Below, piece after piece: positions 40,448 to 50,744 of a stretch of 64,000 nucleotides of DNA; the first letter of the stretch is position 1; every line of letters begins with the position of its first letter. The notes beneath the pieces were generated by a model. The model was not told the DNA's origin and did no database searches. It was given only the letters and a program-made list of their open reading frames with translations. Location: assembly GCF_032854445.1 (NCBI RefSeq), contig NW_027017963.1, positions 124,001 through 188,000 of the forward strand, read 5' to 3'. The stretch is from Liolophura sinensis (lineage: Eukaryota; Mollusca; Polyplacophora; Chitonida; Chitonidae). The position numbers were made by a program, and so were the translations under genes.

Positions 40448-40521
40448 AAGAGGCTAATCCGACGTATTTTGTGACGAGAAATCGAATGGTGCAAACCGCG
40501 TTGCTCTCCGACCAATACTTT

Positions 40522-40533
40522 TGGCTGTAGCCA
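40522..40533. other. Short inverted repeat TGGCT-GT-AGCCA (per-monomer element)
   Basis: Five-base arms with a two-base spacer lie at monomer position 233-244 and are found in most copies. The arms are broken in the copy near 6,970 (GGCTATATCC) and in those with GGTTGTAGCC (4,537, 12,784, 15,534, 16,633). Such arms could extrude a tiny hairpin; no function is shown. Confidence 0.6.
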
Positions 40534-40558
40534 CAAATGAATAATCAATGATGTCAAG

Positions 40559-40566
40559 ATCACGTG
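40559..40566. promoter_or_regulatory. ATCACGTG motif containing the CACGTG E-box (per-monomer element)
   Basis: This lies at monomer position 270-277 and occurs about once per monomer. The core CACGTG is the E-box bound by many basic helix-loop-helix proteins. The eight bases also fit RTCACRTG, the CDEI element of budding-yeast centromeres bound by Cbf1. It is changed to ATTACGTG in the copies starting 139, 7,286 and 8,935. It is changed to ACCACGTG in those starting 13,884, 18,283 and 20,484, which keep the six-base core. Whether any protein binds here is not known. Confidence 0.45.
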
Positions 40567-40619
40567 CCCAGCAACGGCTCTTACTCCATGGAAACCAAGG
40601 AAATTTGCAATTTTTCAAC

Positions 40620-40621
40620 AG
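40620..40621 (+). other. Splice-acceptor-like AG (per-monomer element)
   Basis: ATTTTTCAACAG|CTGG at monomer position 331-332 and TACTTTTTACAG|CGG at 408-409 (40,697-40,698) resemble 3' splice sites with pyrimidine runs. Pairing the first with the downstream donor gives a putative 188-nt exon per monomer. That length is not a multiple of three, so spliced copies would not keep one reading frame. No transcript evidence is available. Confidence 0.3.
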
Positions 40622-40721
40622 CTGGAGATGCCTGGCCCAATTGCGCATCCTTTGGCACCTTATTGATGTGGGTCAGTGTTCAATTGTACTTTTTACAGCG
40701 GATTGTATCAAGTACCTTGTG

Positions 40722-40729
40722 TTTTTTTT
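40722..40729 (+). repeat. Length-variable T-tract (per-monomer element)
   Basis: An eight-base T run sits here between CCTTGTG and ATATAC, at monomer position 433-440. It is seven in copies such as 689, 2,888 and 60,652, nine or ten in others (for example 22,136 and 27,086) and fifteen at 58,325-58,339. It accounts for most of the monomer length variation and shifts any reading frame across it. Confidence 0.9.
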
Positions 40730-40750
40730 ATATACAAATGGTGTGGTTTT

Positions 40751-40762
40751 TCTACATGTAGA
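40751..40762. other. 12-bp perfect palindrome TCTACATGTAGA (per-monomer element)
   Basis: The sequence equals its own reverse complement over twelve bases at monomer position 462-473. It is present in nearly every copy; the monomers at 6,187 and 7,836 have TCTATATGTAGA. It is the longest perfect palindrome I found in the monomer. Dimeric DNA-binding proteins could use such a site; none is identified. Confidence 0.75.
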
Positions 40763-40778
40763 TAAAGACATTGAGTTT

Positions 40779-40800
40779 GTCTTCGACTTAGAAGTAAGAC
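40779..40800. other. Inverted repeat GTCTT...AAGAC with nested CTTC...GAAG (per-monomer element)
   Basis: At monomer position 490-511, GTCTT and AAGAC are five-base inverted arms around a twelve-base centre. CTTC and GAAG form an alternative pairing inside. Variants GGAGTAAGAC and GAAGGAAGAC keep the outer arms. Only a short, weak fold is possible. Confidence 0.5.
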
Positions 40801-40819
40801 ATTTGCTGGGTGAGTTAAA

Positions 40820-40832
40820 TGGGCTTGGCCCA
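40820..40832. other. Hairpin-capable TGGGC-TTG-GCCCA (per-monomer element)
   Basis: Five-base GC-rich arms with a three-base loop end each monomer at position 531-543. The left arm is intact throughout; exceptions in the loop or right arm include TTGCCC (copies 689, 1,238, 9,485), GGCCAAAAG (4,537, 12,784, 17,183) and TTGACCC (16,633). There is no T-run after it, so it does not resemble a bacterial terminator. Confidence 0.6.
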
Positions 40833-41939
40833 AAGATTTGACGTCGTCTGGGCTACCGAAGGGCACATAACTTATAATGAAAAGTTGAATATAGTAATGA
40901 CCAGTCGCGATTGTACATAGTTAATGTAGCCGATTTCAATTCGCAAAAAGACCAGGCAAAAATCCAAAAGTAGAAAAACTGTTCCAATGCTGCTGGTAAG
41001 AGGCTAATCCGACGTATTTTGTGACGAGAAATCGAATGGTGCAAACCGCGTTGCTCTCCGACCAATACTTTTGGCTGTAGCCACAAGTGAATAATCAATG
41101 ATGTCAAGATCACGTGCCCAGCAACGGCTCTTACTCCATGGAAACCAAGGAAATTTGCAATTTTTCAACAGCTGGAGATGCCTGGCCCAATTGCGCATCC
41201 TTTGGCACCTTATTGATGTGGGTCAGTGTTCAATTGTACTTTTTACAGCGGATTGTATCAAGTACCTTGTGTTTTTTTTATATACAAATGGTGTGGTTTT
41301 TCTACATGTAGATAAAGACATTGAGTTTGTCTTCGACTTAGAAGTAAGACATTTGCTGGGTGAGTTAAATGGGCTTGGCCCAAAGATTTGACGTCGTCTG
41401 GGCTACCGAAGGGCACATAACTTATAATGAAAAGTTGAATATAGTAATGACCAGTCGCGATTGTACATAGTTAATGTAGCCGATTTCAATTCGCAAAAAG
41501 ACCAGGCAAAAATCCAAAAGTAGAAAAACTGTTCCAATGCTGCTGGTAAGAGGCTAATCCGACGTATTTTGTGACGAGAAATCGAATGGTGCAAACCGCG
41601 TTGCTCTTTAACCAATACTTTTGGCTGTAGCCACAAATGAATAATCAATGATGTCAAGATCACGTGCCCAGCAACGGCTCTTACTCCATGGAAACCAAGG
41701 AAATTTGCAATTTTTCAACAGCTGGAGATGCCTGGCCCAATTGCGCATCTTTCGGAACCTTATTGATGTGGGTCAGTGTTCAATTGTACTTTTTACAGCG
41801 GATTGTATCAAGTACCTTGTGTTTTTTTTATATACAAATGGTGTGGTTTTTCTACATGTAGATAAAGACATTGAGTTTGTCTTCGACTTAGAAGTAAGAC
41901 ATTTGCTGGGTGAGTTAAATGGGCTTGGCCCAAAGATTT

Positions 41940-44900
41940 GACGTCGTCTGGGCTACCGAAGGGCACATAACTTATAATGAAAAGTTGAATATAGTAATGA
42001 CCAGTCGCGATTGTACATAGTTAATGTAGCCGATTTCAATTCGCAAAAAGACCAGGCAAAAATCCAAAAGTGGAAAAACTGTTCCAATGCTGCTGGTAAG
42101 AGGCTAATCCGACGTATTTTGTGACGAGAAATCGATTGGTGCAAACCGCGTTGCTCTCCGACCAATACTTTTGGCTGTAGCCACAAATGAATAATCAATG
42201 ATGTCAAGATCACGTGCCCAGCAACGGCTCTTACTCCATGGAAACCAAGGAAATTTGCAATTTTTCAACAGCTGGAGATGCCTGGCCCAATTGCGCATCC
42301 TTTGGCACCTTATTGATGTGGGTCAGTGTTCAATTGTACTTTTTACAGCGGATTGTATCAAGTACCTTGTGTTTTTTTTATATACAAATGGTGTGGTTTT
42401 TCTACATGTAGATAAAGACATTGAGTTTGTCTTCGACTTAGAAGTAAGACATTTGCTGGGTGAGTTAAATGGGCTTGGCCCAAAGATTTGACGTCGTCTG
42501 GGCTACCGAAGGGCACATAACTTATAATGAAAAATTGAATATAGTAATGACCAGTCGCGATTGTACATAGTTAATGTATCCGATTTCAATAAGCAAAAAG
42601 ACCAGGCAAAAATCCAAAAGTGGAAAAACTGTTCCAATGCTGCTGGTAAGAGGCTAATCCGACGTATTTTGTGACGAGAAATCGAATGGTGCAAACCGCG
42701 TTGCTCTCCGACCAATACTTTTGGCTGTAGCCACAAATGAATAATCAATGATGTCAAGATCACGTGCCCAGCAACGGCTCTTACTCCATGGAAACCAAGG
42801 AAATTTGCAATTTTTCAACAGCTGGAGATGCCTGGCCCAATTGCGCATCCTTTGGCACCTTATTGATGTGGGTCAGTGTTCAATTGTACTTTTTACAGCG
42901 GATTGTATCAAGTACCTTGTGTTTTTTTTATATACAAATGGTGTGGTTTTTCTACATGTAGATAAAGACATTGAGTTTGTCTTCGACTTAGAAGTAAGAC
43001 ATTTGCTGGGTGAGTTAAATGGGCTTGGCCCAAAGATTTGAGGTCGTCTGGGCTACCGATGGGCACATAACTTATAATGAAAAGTTGAATATAGTAATGA
43101 CCAGTCGCGATTGTACATAGTTAATGTAGCCGATTTCAATTCGCAAAAAGACCAGGCAAAAATCCAAAAGTAGAAAAACTGTTCCAATGCTGCTGGTAAG
43201 AGGCTAATCCGACGTATTTTGTGACGAGAAATCGAATGGTGCAAACCGCGTTGCTCTCCGACCAATACTTTTGGCTGTAGCCACAAATGAATAATCAATG
43301 ATGTCAAGATCACGTGCCCAGCAACGGCTCTTACTCCATGGAAACCAAGGAAATTTGCAATTTTTCAACAGCTGGAGATGCCTGGCCCAATTGCGCATCC
43401 TTTGGCACCTTATTGATGTGGGTCAGTGTTCAATTGTACTTTTTACAGCGGATTGTATCAAGTACCTTTTGTTTTTTTTATATACAAATGGTGTGGTTTT
43501 TCTACATGTAGATAAAGACATTGAGTTTGTCTTCGACTTAGAAGTAAGACATTTGCTGGGTGAGTTAAATGGGCTTGGCCCAAAGATTTGACGTCGTCTG
43601 GGCTACCGAAGGGCACATAACTTATAATGAAAAATTGAATATAGTAATGACCAGTCGCGATTGTACATAGTTAATGTATCCGATTTCAATAAGCAAAAAG
43701 ACCAGGCAAAAATCCAAAAGTGGAAAAACTGTTCCAATGCTGCTGGTAAGAGGCTAATCCGACGTATTTTGTGACGAGAAATCGAATGGTGCAAACCGCG
43801 TTGCTCTCCGACCAATACTTTTGGCTGTAGCCACAAATGAATAATCAATGATGTCAAGATCACGTGCCCAGCAACGGCTCTTACTCCATGGAAACCAAGG
43901 AAATTTGCAATTTTTCAACAGCTGGAGATGCCTGGCCCAATTGCGCATCTTTTGGCACCTTATTGATGTGGGTCAGTGTTCAATTGTACTTTTTACAGCG
44001 GATTGTATCAAGTACCTTGTGTTTTTTTTATATACAAATGGTGTGGTTTTTCTACATGTAGATAAAGACATTGAGTTTGTCTTCGACTTAGAAGTAAGAC
44101 ATTTGTTGGGTGAGTTAAATGGGCTTGGCCCAAAGATTTGACGTCGTCTGGGCTACCGAAGGGCACATAACTTATAATGAAAAGTTGAATATAGTAATGA
44201 CCAGTCGCGATTGTACATAGTTAATGTATCCGATTTCAATTAGCAAAAAGACCAGGCAAAAATCCAAAAGTGGAAAAACTGTTCCAATGCTGCTGGTAAG
44301 AGGCTAATCCGACGTATTTTGTGACGAGAAATCGATTGGTGCAAACCGCGTTGCTCTCCGACCAATACTTTTGGCTGTAGCCACAAATGAATAATCAATG
44401 ATGTCAAGATCACGTGCCCAGCAACGGCTCTTACTCCATGGAAACCAAGGAAATTTGCAATTTTTCAACAGCTGGAGATGCCTGGCCCAATTGCGCATCC
44501 TTTGGCACCTTATTGATGTGGGTCAGTGTTCAATTGTACTTTTTACAGCGGATTGTATCAAGTACCTTGTGTTTTTTTTATATACAAATGGTGTGGTTTT
44601 TCTACATGTAGATAAAGACATTGAGTTTGTCTTCGACTTAGAAGTAAGACATTTGCTGGGTGAGTTAAATGGGCTTGGCCCAAAGATTTGACGTCGTCTG
44701 GGCTACCGAAGGGCACATAACTTATAATGAAAAATTGAATATAGTAATGACCAGTCGCGATTGTACATAGTTAATGTATCCGATTTCAATAAGCAAAAAG
44801 ACCAGGCAAAAATCCAAAAGTGGAAAAACTGTTCCAATGCTGCTGGTAAGAGGCTAATCCGACGTATTTTGTGACGAGAAATCGAATGGTGCAAACCGCG

Positions 44901-46339
44901 TTGCTCTCCGACCAATACTTTTGGCTGTAGCCACAAATGAATAATCAATGATGTCAAGATCACGTGCCCAGCAACGGCTCTTACTCCATGGAAACCAAGG
45001 AAATTTGCAATTTTTCAACAGCTGGAGATGCCTGGCCCAATTGCGCATCCTTTGGCACCTTATTGATGTGGGTCAGTGTTCAATTGTACTTTTTACAGCG
45101 GATTGTATCAAGTACCTTGTGTTTTTTTTATATACAAATGGTGTGGTTTTTCTACATGTAGATAAAGACATTGAGTTTGTCTTCGACTTAGAAGTAAGAC
45201 ATTTGCTGGGTGAGTTAAATGGGCTTGGCCCAAAGATTTGAGGTCGTCTGGGCTACCGATGGGCACATAACTTATAATGAAAAGTTGAATATAGTAATGA
45301 CCAGTCGCGATTGTACATAGTTAATGTAGCCGATTTCAATTCGCAAAAAGACCAGGCAAAAATCCAAAAGTAGAAAAACTGTTCCAATGCTGCTGGTAAG
45401 AGGCTAATCCGACGTATTTTGTGACGAGAAATCGAATGGTGCAAACCGCGTTGCTCTCCGACCAATACTTTTGGCTGTAGCCACAAATGAATAATCAATG
45501 ATGTCAAGATCACGTGCCCAGCAACGGCTCTTACTCCATGGAAACCAAGGAAATTTGCAATTTTTCAACAGCTGGAGATGCCTGGCCCAATTGCGCATCC
45601 TTTGGCACCTTATTGATGTGGGTCAGTGTTCAATTGTACTTTTTACAGCGGATTGTATCAAGTACCTTTTGTTTTTTTTATATACAAATGGTGTGGTTTT
45701 TCTACATGTAGATAAAGACATTGAGTTTGTCTTCGACTTAGAAGTAAGACATTTGCTGGGTGAGTTAAATGGGCTTGGCCCAAAGATTTGACGTCGTCTG
45801 GGCTACCGAAGGGCACATAACTTATAATGAAAAATTGAATATAGTAATGACCAGTCGCGATTGTACATAGTTAATGTATCCGATTTCAATAAGCAAAAAG
45901 ACCAGGCAAAAATCCAAAAGTGGAAAAACTGTTCCAATGCTGCTGGTAAGAGGCTAATCCGACGTATTTTGTGACGAGAAATCGAATGGTGCAAACCGCG
46001 TTGCTCTCCGACCAATACTTTTGGCTGTAGCCACAAATGAATAATCAATGATGTCAAGATCACGTGCCCAGCAACGGCTCTTACTCCATGGAAACCAAGG
46101 AAATTTGCAATTTTTCAACAGCTGGAGATGCCTGGCCCAATTGCGCATCTTTTGGCACCTTATTGATGTGGGTCAGTGTTCAATTGTACTTTTTACAGCG
46201 GATTGTATCAAGTACCTTGTGTTTTTTTTATATACAAATGGTGTGGTTTTTCTACATGTAGATAAAGACATTGAGTTTGTCTTCGACTTAGAAGTAAGAC
46301 ATTTGTTGGGTGAGTTAAATGGGCTTGGCCCAAAGATTT
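41940..46339. repeat. Local four-monomer duplication (2,200-bp period)
   Basis: Monomers at 41,940, 42,490, 43,040 and 43,590 recur at 44,140, 44,690, 45,240 and 45,790. The rare pair GAGGTCG plus CCGATGGGC occurs only at 43,040 and 45,240, exactly 2,200 bp apart. The fourth member of each set starts as v8 (AAAAATTG, TCAATAAGC) and ends as v9 (CATCTTTTGG, GTTGGGTG), so it is a hybrid. This interrupts the expected 4.4-kb unit with four extra monomers. Confidence 0.9.
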
Positions 46340-49300
46340 GACGTCGTCTGGGCTACCGAAGGGCACATAACTTATAATGAAAAGTTGAATATAGTAATGA
46401 CCAGTCGCGATTGTACATAGTTAATGTATCCGATTTCAATTAGCAAAAAGACCAGGCAAAAATCCAAAAGTGGAAAAACTGTTCCAATGCTGCTGGTAAG
46501 AGGCTAATCCGACGTATTTTGTGACGAGAAATCGAATGGTGCAAACCGCGTTGCTCTCCGACCAATATTTTTGGCTGTAGCCACAAATGAATAATCAATG
46601 ATGTCAAGATCACGTGCCCAGCAACGGCTCTTACTCCATGGAAACCAAGGAAATTTGCAATTTTTCAACAGCTGCAGATGCCTGGCCCAATTGCGCATCC
46701 TTTGGTACCTTATTGATGTGGGTCAGTGTTCAATTGTACTTTTTACAGTGGATTGTATCAAGTACCTTGTGTTTTTTTTTTATATACAAATGGTGTGGTT
46801 TTTCTACATGTAGATAAAGACATTGAGTTTGTCTTCGACTTAGGAGTAAGACATTTGCTGGGTGAGTTTAAATGGGCTTGGCCCAAAGATTTGACGTCGT
46901 CTGGGCTACCGAAGGGCACATAACTTATAATGAAAAGTTGAATATAGTAATGACCAGTCGCGATTGTACATAGTTAATGTAGCCGATTTCAATTAGCAAA
47001 AAGACCAGGCAAAAATCCAAAAGTGGAAAAACTGTTCCAATCCTGCTGGTAAGAGGCTAATCCGACGTATTTTGTGACGAGAAATCGAATGGTGCAAACC
47101 GCGTTGCTCTCCGACCATACTTTTGCCTGTAGCCACAAGTGAATAATCAATGATGTCAAGATCACGTGCCCAGCAACGGCTCTTACTCCATGGAAACCAA
47201 GGAAATTTGCAATTTTCAACAGCTGGAGATGCCTGGCCCAATTGCGCATCCTTTGGCACCTTATTGATGTGGGTCAGTGTTCAATTGTACTTTTTACAGC
47301 GGATTGTATCAAGTACCTTTGTTTTTTTTATATACAAATGGTGTGGTTTTTCTACATGTAGATAAAGACATTGAGTTTGTCTTCGACTTAGAAGTAAGAC
47401 ATTTGCTGGGTGAGTTAAATGGGCTTGGCCCAAAGATTTGACGTCGTCTGGGCTACCGAAGGGCACATAACTTATAATGAAAAGTTGAATATAGTAATGA
47501 CCAGTCGCGATTGTACATAGTTAATGTAGCCGATTTCAATTCGCAAAAAGACCAGGCAAAAATCCAAAAGTGGAAAAACTGTTCCAATGCTGCTGGTAAG
47601 AGGCTAATCCGACGTATTTTGTGACGAGAAATCGAATGGTGCAAACCGCGTTGCTCTCCGACCAATACTTTTGGCTGTAGCCACAAATGAATAATCAATG
47701 ATGTCAAGATCACGTGCCCAGCAACGGCTCTTACTCCATGGAAACCAAGGAAATTTGCAATTTTTCAACAGCTGGAGATGCCTGGCCCAATTGCGCATCC
47801 TTTGGCACCTTATTGATGTGGGTCAGTGTTCAATTGTACTTTTTACAGCGGATTGTATCAAGTACCTTGTGTTTTTTTTATATACAAATGGTGTGGTTTT
47901 TCTACATGTAGATAAAGACATTGAGTTTGTCTTCGACTTAGAAGTAAGACATTTGCTGGGTGAGTTAAATGGGCTTGGCCCAAAGATTTGACGTCGTCTG
48001 GGCTACCGAAAAGCACATAACTTATAATGAAAAGTTGAATATAGTAATGACCAGTCGCGATTGTACATAGTTAATGTAGCCGATTTCAATTCGCAAAAAG
48101 ACCAGGCAAAAATCCAAAAGTAGAAAAACTGTTCCAATGCTGCTGGTAAGAGGCTAATCCGACGTATTTTGTGACGAGAAATCGAATGGTGCAAACCGCG
48201 TTGCTCTCCGACCAATACTTTTGGCTGTAGCCACAAATGAATAATCAATGGTGTCAAGATCACGTGCCCAGCAATGGCTCTTACTCCATGGAAACCAAGG
48301 AAATTTCCAATTTTTCAACAGCTGGAGATGCCTGGCCCAATTGCGCATCCTTTGGCACCTTATTGATGTGGGTCAGTGTTCAATTGTACTTTTTACAGCG
48401 GATTGTATCAAGTACCTTTTGTTTTTTTTATATACAAATGGTGTGGTTTTTCTACATGTAGATAAAGACATTGAGTTTTGTCTTCGACTTAGAAGTAAGA
48501 CATTTGTTGGGTGAGTTAAATGGGCTTGGCCCAAAGATTTGACGTCGTCTGGGCTACCGAAGGGCACATAACTTATAATGAAAAGTTGAATATAGTAATG
48601 ACCAGTCGCGATTGTACATAGTTAATGTGGCCGATTTCAATTCGCAAAAAGACCAGGCAAAAATCCAAAAGTGGAAAAACTGTTCCAATGCTGCTGGTAA
48701 GAGGCTAATCCGACGTATTTTGTGACGAGAAATCGAATGGTGCAAACCGCGTTGCTCTCCGACCAATACTTTTGGCTGTAGCCACAAATGAATAATCAAT
48801 GATGTCAAGATCACGTGCCCAGCAACGGCTCTTACTCCATGGAAACCAAGGAAATTTGCAATTTTTCAACAGCTGCAGATGCCTGGCCCAATTGCGCATC
48901 CTTTGGCACCTTATTGATGTGGGTCAGTGTTCAATTGTACTTTTTACAGTGGATTGTATCAAGTACCTTGTGTTTTTTTTTTATATACAAATGGTGTGGT
49001 TTTTCTACATGTAGATAAAGACATTGAGTTTGTCTTCGACTTAGGAGTAAGACATTTGCTGGGTGAGTTAAATGGGCTTGGCCCAAAGATTTGACGTCGT
49101 CTGGGCTACCGAAGGGCACATAACTTATAATGAAAAGTTGAATATAGTAATGACCAGTCGCGATTGTACATAGTTAATGTAGCCGATTTCAATTAGCAAA
49201 AAGACCAGGCAAAAATCCAAAAGTGGAAAAACTGTTCCAATGCTGCTGGTAAGAGGCTAATCCGACGTATTTTTGTGACGAGAAATCGAATGGTGCAAAC

Positions 49301-50744
49301 CGCGTTGCTCTCCGACCAATACTTTTGGCTGTAGCCACAAAATGAATAATGAATGATGTCAAGATCACGTGCCCAGCAACGGCTCTTACTCCATGGAAAA
49401 CCAAGGAAATTTGCAATTTTTCAACAGCTGGAGATGCCTGGCCCAATTGCGCATCCTTTGGCACCTTATTGATGTGGGTCAGTGTTCAATTGTACTTTTT
49501 ACAGCGGATTGTATCAAGTACCTTGTGTTTTTTTATATACAAATGGTGTGGTTTTTCTACATGTAGATAAAGACATTGAGTTTGTCTTCGACTTAGAAGT
49601 AAGACATTTGCTGGGTGAGTTAAATGGGCTTGGCCCAAAGATTTGACGTCGTCTGGGCTACCGAAGGGCACATAACTTATAATGAAAAGTTGAATATAGT
49701 AATGACCAGTCGCGATTGTACATAGTTAATGTAGCCGATTTCAATTCGCAAAAAGACCAGGCAAAAATCCAAAAGTGGAAAAACTGTTCCAATGCTGCTG
49801 GTAAGAGGCTAATCCGACGTATTTTGTGACGAGAAATCGAATGGTGCAAACCGCGTTGCTCTCCAACCAAAACTTTTGGCTGTAGCCACAAATGAATAAT
49901 CAATGATGTCAAGATCACGTGCCCAGCAACGGCTCTTACTCCATGGAAACCAAGGAAATTTGCAATTTTTCAACAGCTGGAGATGCCTGGCCCAATTGCG
50001 CATTCTTTGGCACCTTATTGATGTGGGTCAGTGTTCAATTGTACTTTTTACAGCGGATTGTATCAAGTACCTTGTGTTTTTTTTACATACAAATGGTGTG
50101 GTTTTTCTACATGTAGATAAAGACATTGAGTTTGTCTTCGACTTAGAAGTAAGACATTTGCTGGGTGAGTTAAATGGGCTTGGCCCAAAGATTTGACGTC
50201 GTCTGGGCTACCGAAGGGCACATAACTTATAATGAAAAGTTGAATATAGTAATGACCAGTCGCGATTGTACATAGTCAATGTAGCCGATTTCAATTCGCA
50301 AAAAGACCAGGCAAAAATCCAAAAGTGGAAAAACTGTTCCAATGCTGCTGGTAAGAGGCTAATCCGACGTATTTTGTGACGAGAAATCGATTGGTGCAAA
50401 CCGCGTTGCTCTCCGACCAATACTTTTGGCTGTAGCCACAAATGAATAATCAATGATGTCAAGATCACGTGCCCAGCAACGGCTCTTACTCCATGGAAAC
50501 CAAGGAAATTTGCAATTTTTCAACAGCTGGAGATGCCTGGCCCAATTGCGCATCCTTTGGCACCTTATTGATGTGGGTCAGTGTTCAATTGTACTTTTTA
50601 CAGCGGATTGTATCAAGTACCTTGTGTTTTTTTTATATACAAATGGTGTGGTTTTTCTACATGTAGATAAAGACATTGAGTTTGTCTTCGACTTAGAAGT
50701 AAGACATTTGCTGGGTGAGTTAAATGGGCTTGGCCCAAAGATTT
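46340..50744. repeat. Variant block v10-v11-v12-v14-v10-v2-v3-v4, left copy
   Basis: Eight monomers recur at 57,898-62,182, offset 11,556-11,558 bp. Shared marks are GCTGCAG twice, AATCCTGC, TTTCCAAT, GAATAATGAATG, CAACCAAAAC with GCATTCTTTGG, and ACATAC. The left copy carries many single-base indels absent from the right copy; see the separate entry. Confidence 0.9.
46867..49400. other. Cluster of single-base indels across five monomers
   Basis: Outside the main T-tract, one-base length changes are very rare in this window, yet eight fall here. They are extra T near 46,867-46,869; missing A at 47,116; missing T at 47,213-47,216; missing T at 47,318-47,320; extra T at 48,476-48,479; extra T at 49,270-49,274; extra A at 49,339-49,342; and extra A at 49,397-49,400. 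A GG to GC change at 47,126 and several private substitutions at 48,011-48,276 lie among them. All but one or two are in short homopolymers. Confidence 0.85.

Larger units (their letters stand above)
40290..40839. repeat. Reference monomer, subfamily II (variant v12)
   Basis: Exactly 550 bp, and at each position it carries the base seen in most subfamily II copies. Hand count gives 226 G+C (41%) and 19 CpG. Palindromic six-base sites occur once each for GACGTC, TCGCGA, CACGTG, CCATGG and CAGCTG, and CAATTG occurs twice. A digest at any of them should give a 550-bp ladder. Internal sub-repeats were looked for and not seen. Confidence 0.95.
37538..41939. repeat. Higher-order unit v7-v8-v9-v10-v11-v12-v6-v13 (4,402 bp)
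   Basis: Eight monomers carry in order ATCGATTGG (v7), TCAATAAGC with GTATCCG (v8), CATCTTTTGG with GTTGGGTG (v9), GCTGCAG with GGTACC (v10), AATCCTGC with CACAAGTG (v11), the plain form (v12), AGTAGAAAA with CACAAGTG (v6) and TTTCGGAACC (v13). The same order and length recur at 51,846-56,247. The v13 monomer here has CTCTTTAACC, shared with 55,698 and, with one more A, with 51,295. Confidence 0.92.

Noticed and set aside
40303-40648. Minus-strand frames of 64 and 86 codons in each monomer as genes
   Set aside because: They overlap each other in different frames and recur only because the DNA repeats; several copies are broken by single changes without any sign of constraint.
40659-40729. 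RNA polymerase III gene (internal B box followed by T-run)
   Set aside because: GTGTTCAATTGTAC resembles a B box only loosely, no A box precedes it at the right distance, and no tRNA, 5S or U6 sequence is present.
40820-40832. Rho-independent terminator
   Set aside because: The stem is only five pairs and is followed by AAAGATTTG, not a T-run; nothing else suggests a bacterial context.
40548-40841. Plus-strand 97-codon frame repeated in most monomers as a tandem gene family
   Set aside because: It is interrupted by T-tract length changes, overlaps other open frames on both strands, resembles no family I know, and its sequence changes show no avoidance of replacements.
46989-47259. Unusual longer minus-strand frames near 47 kb as a distinct gene
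   Set aside because: They arise from one-base indels in the monomer at 46,893, within the indel cluster, and are frame-shifted versions of the usual frames.
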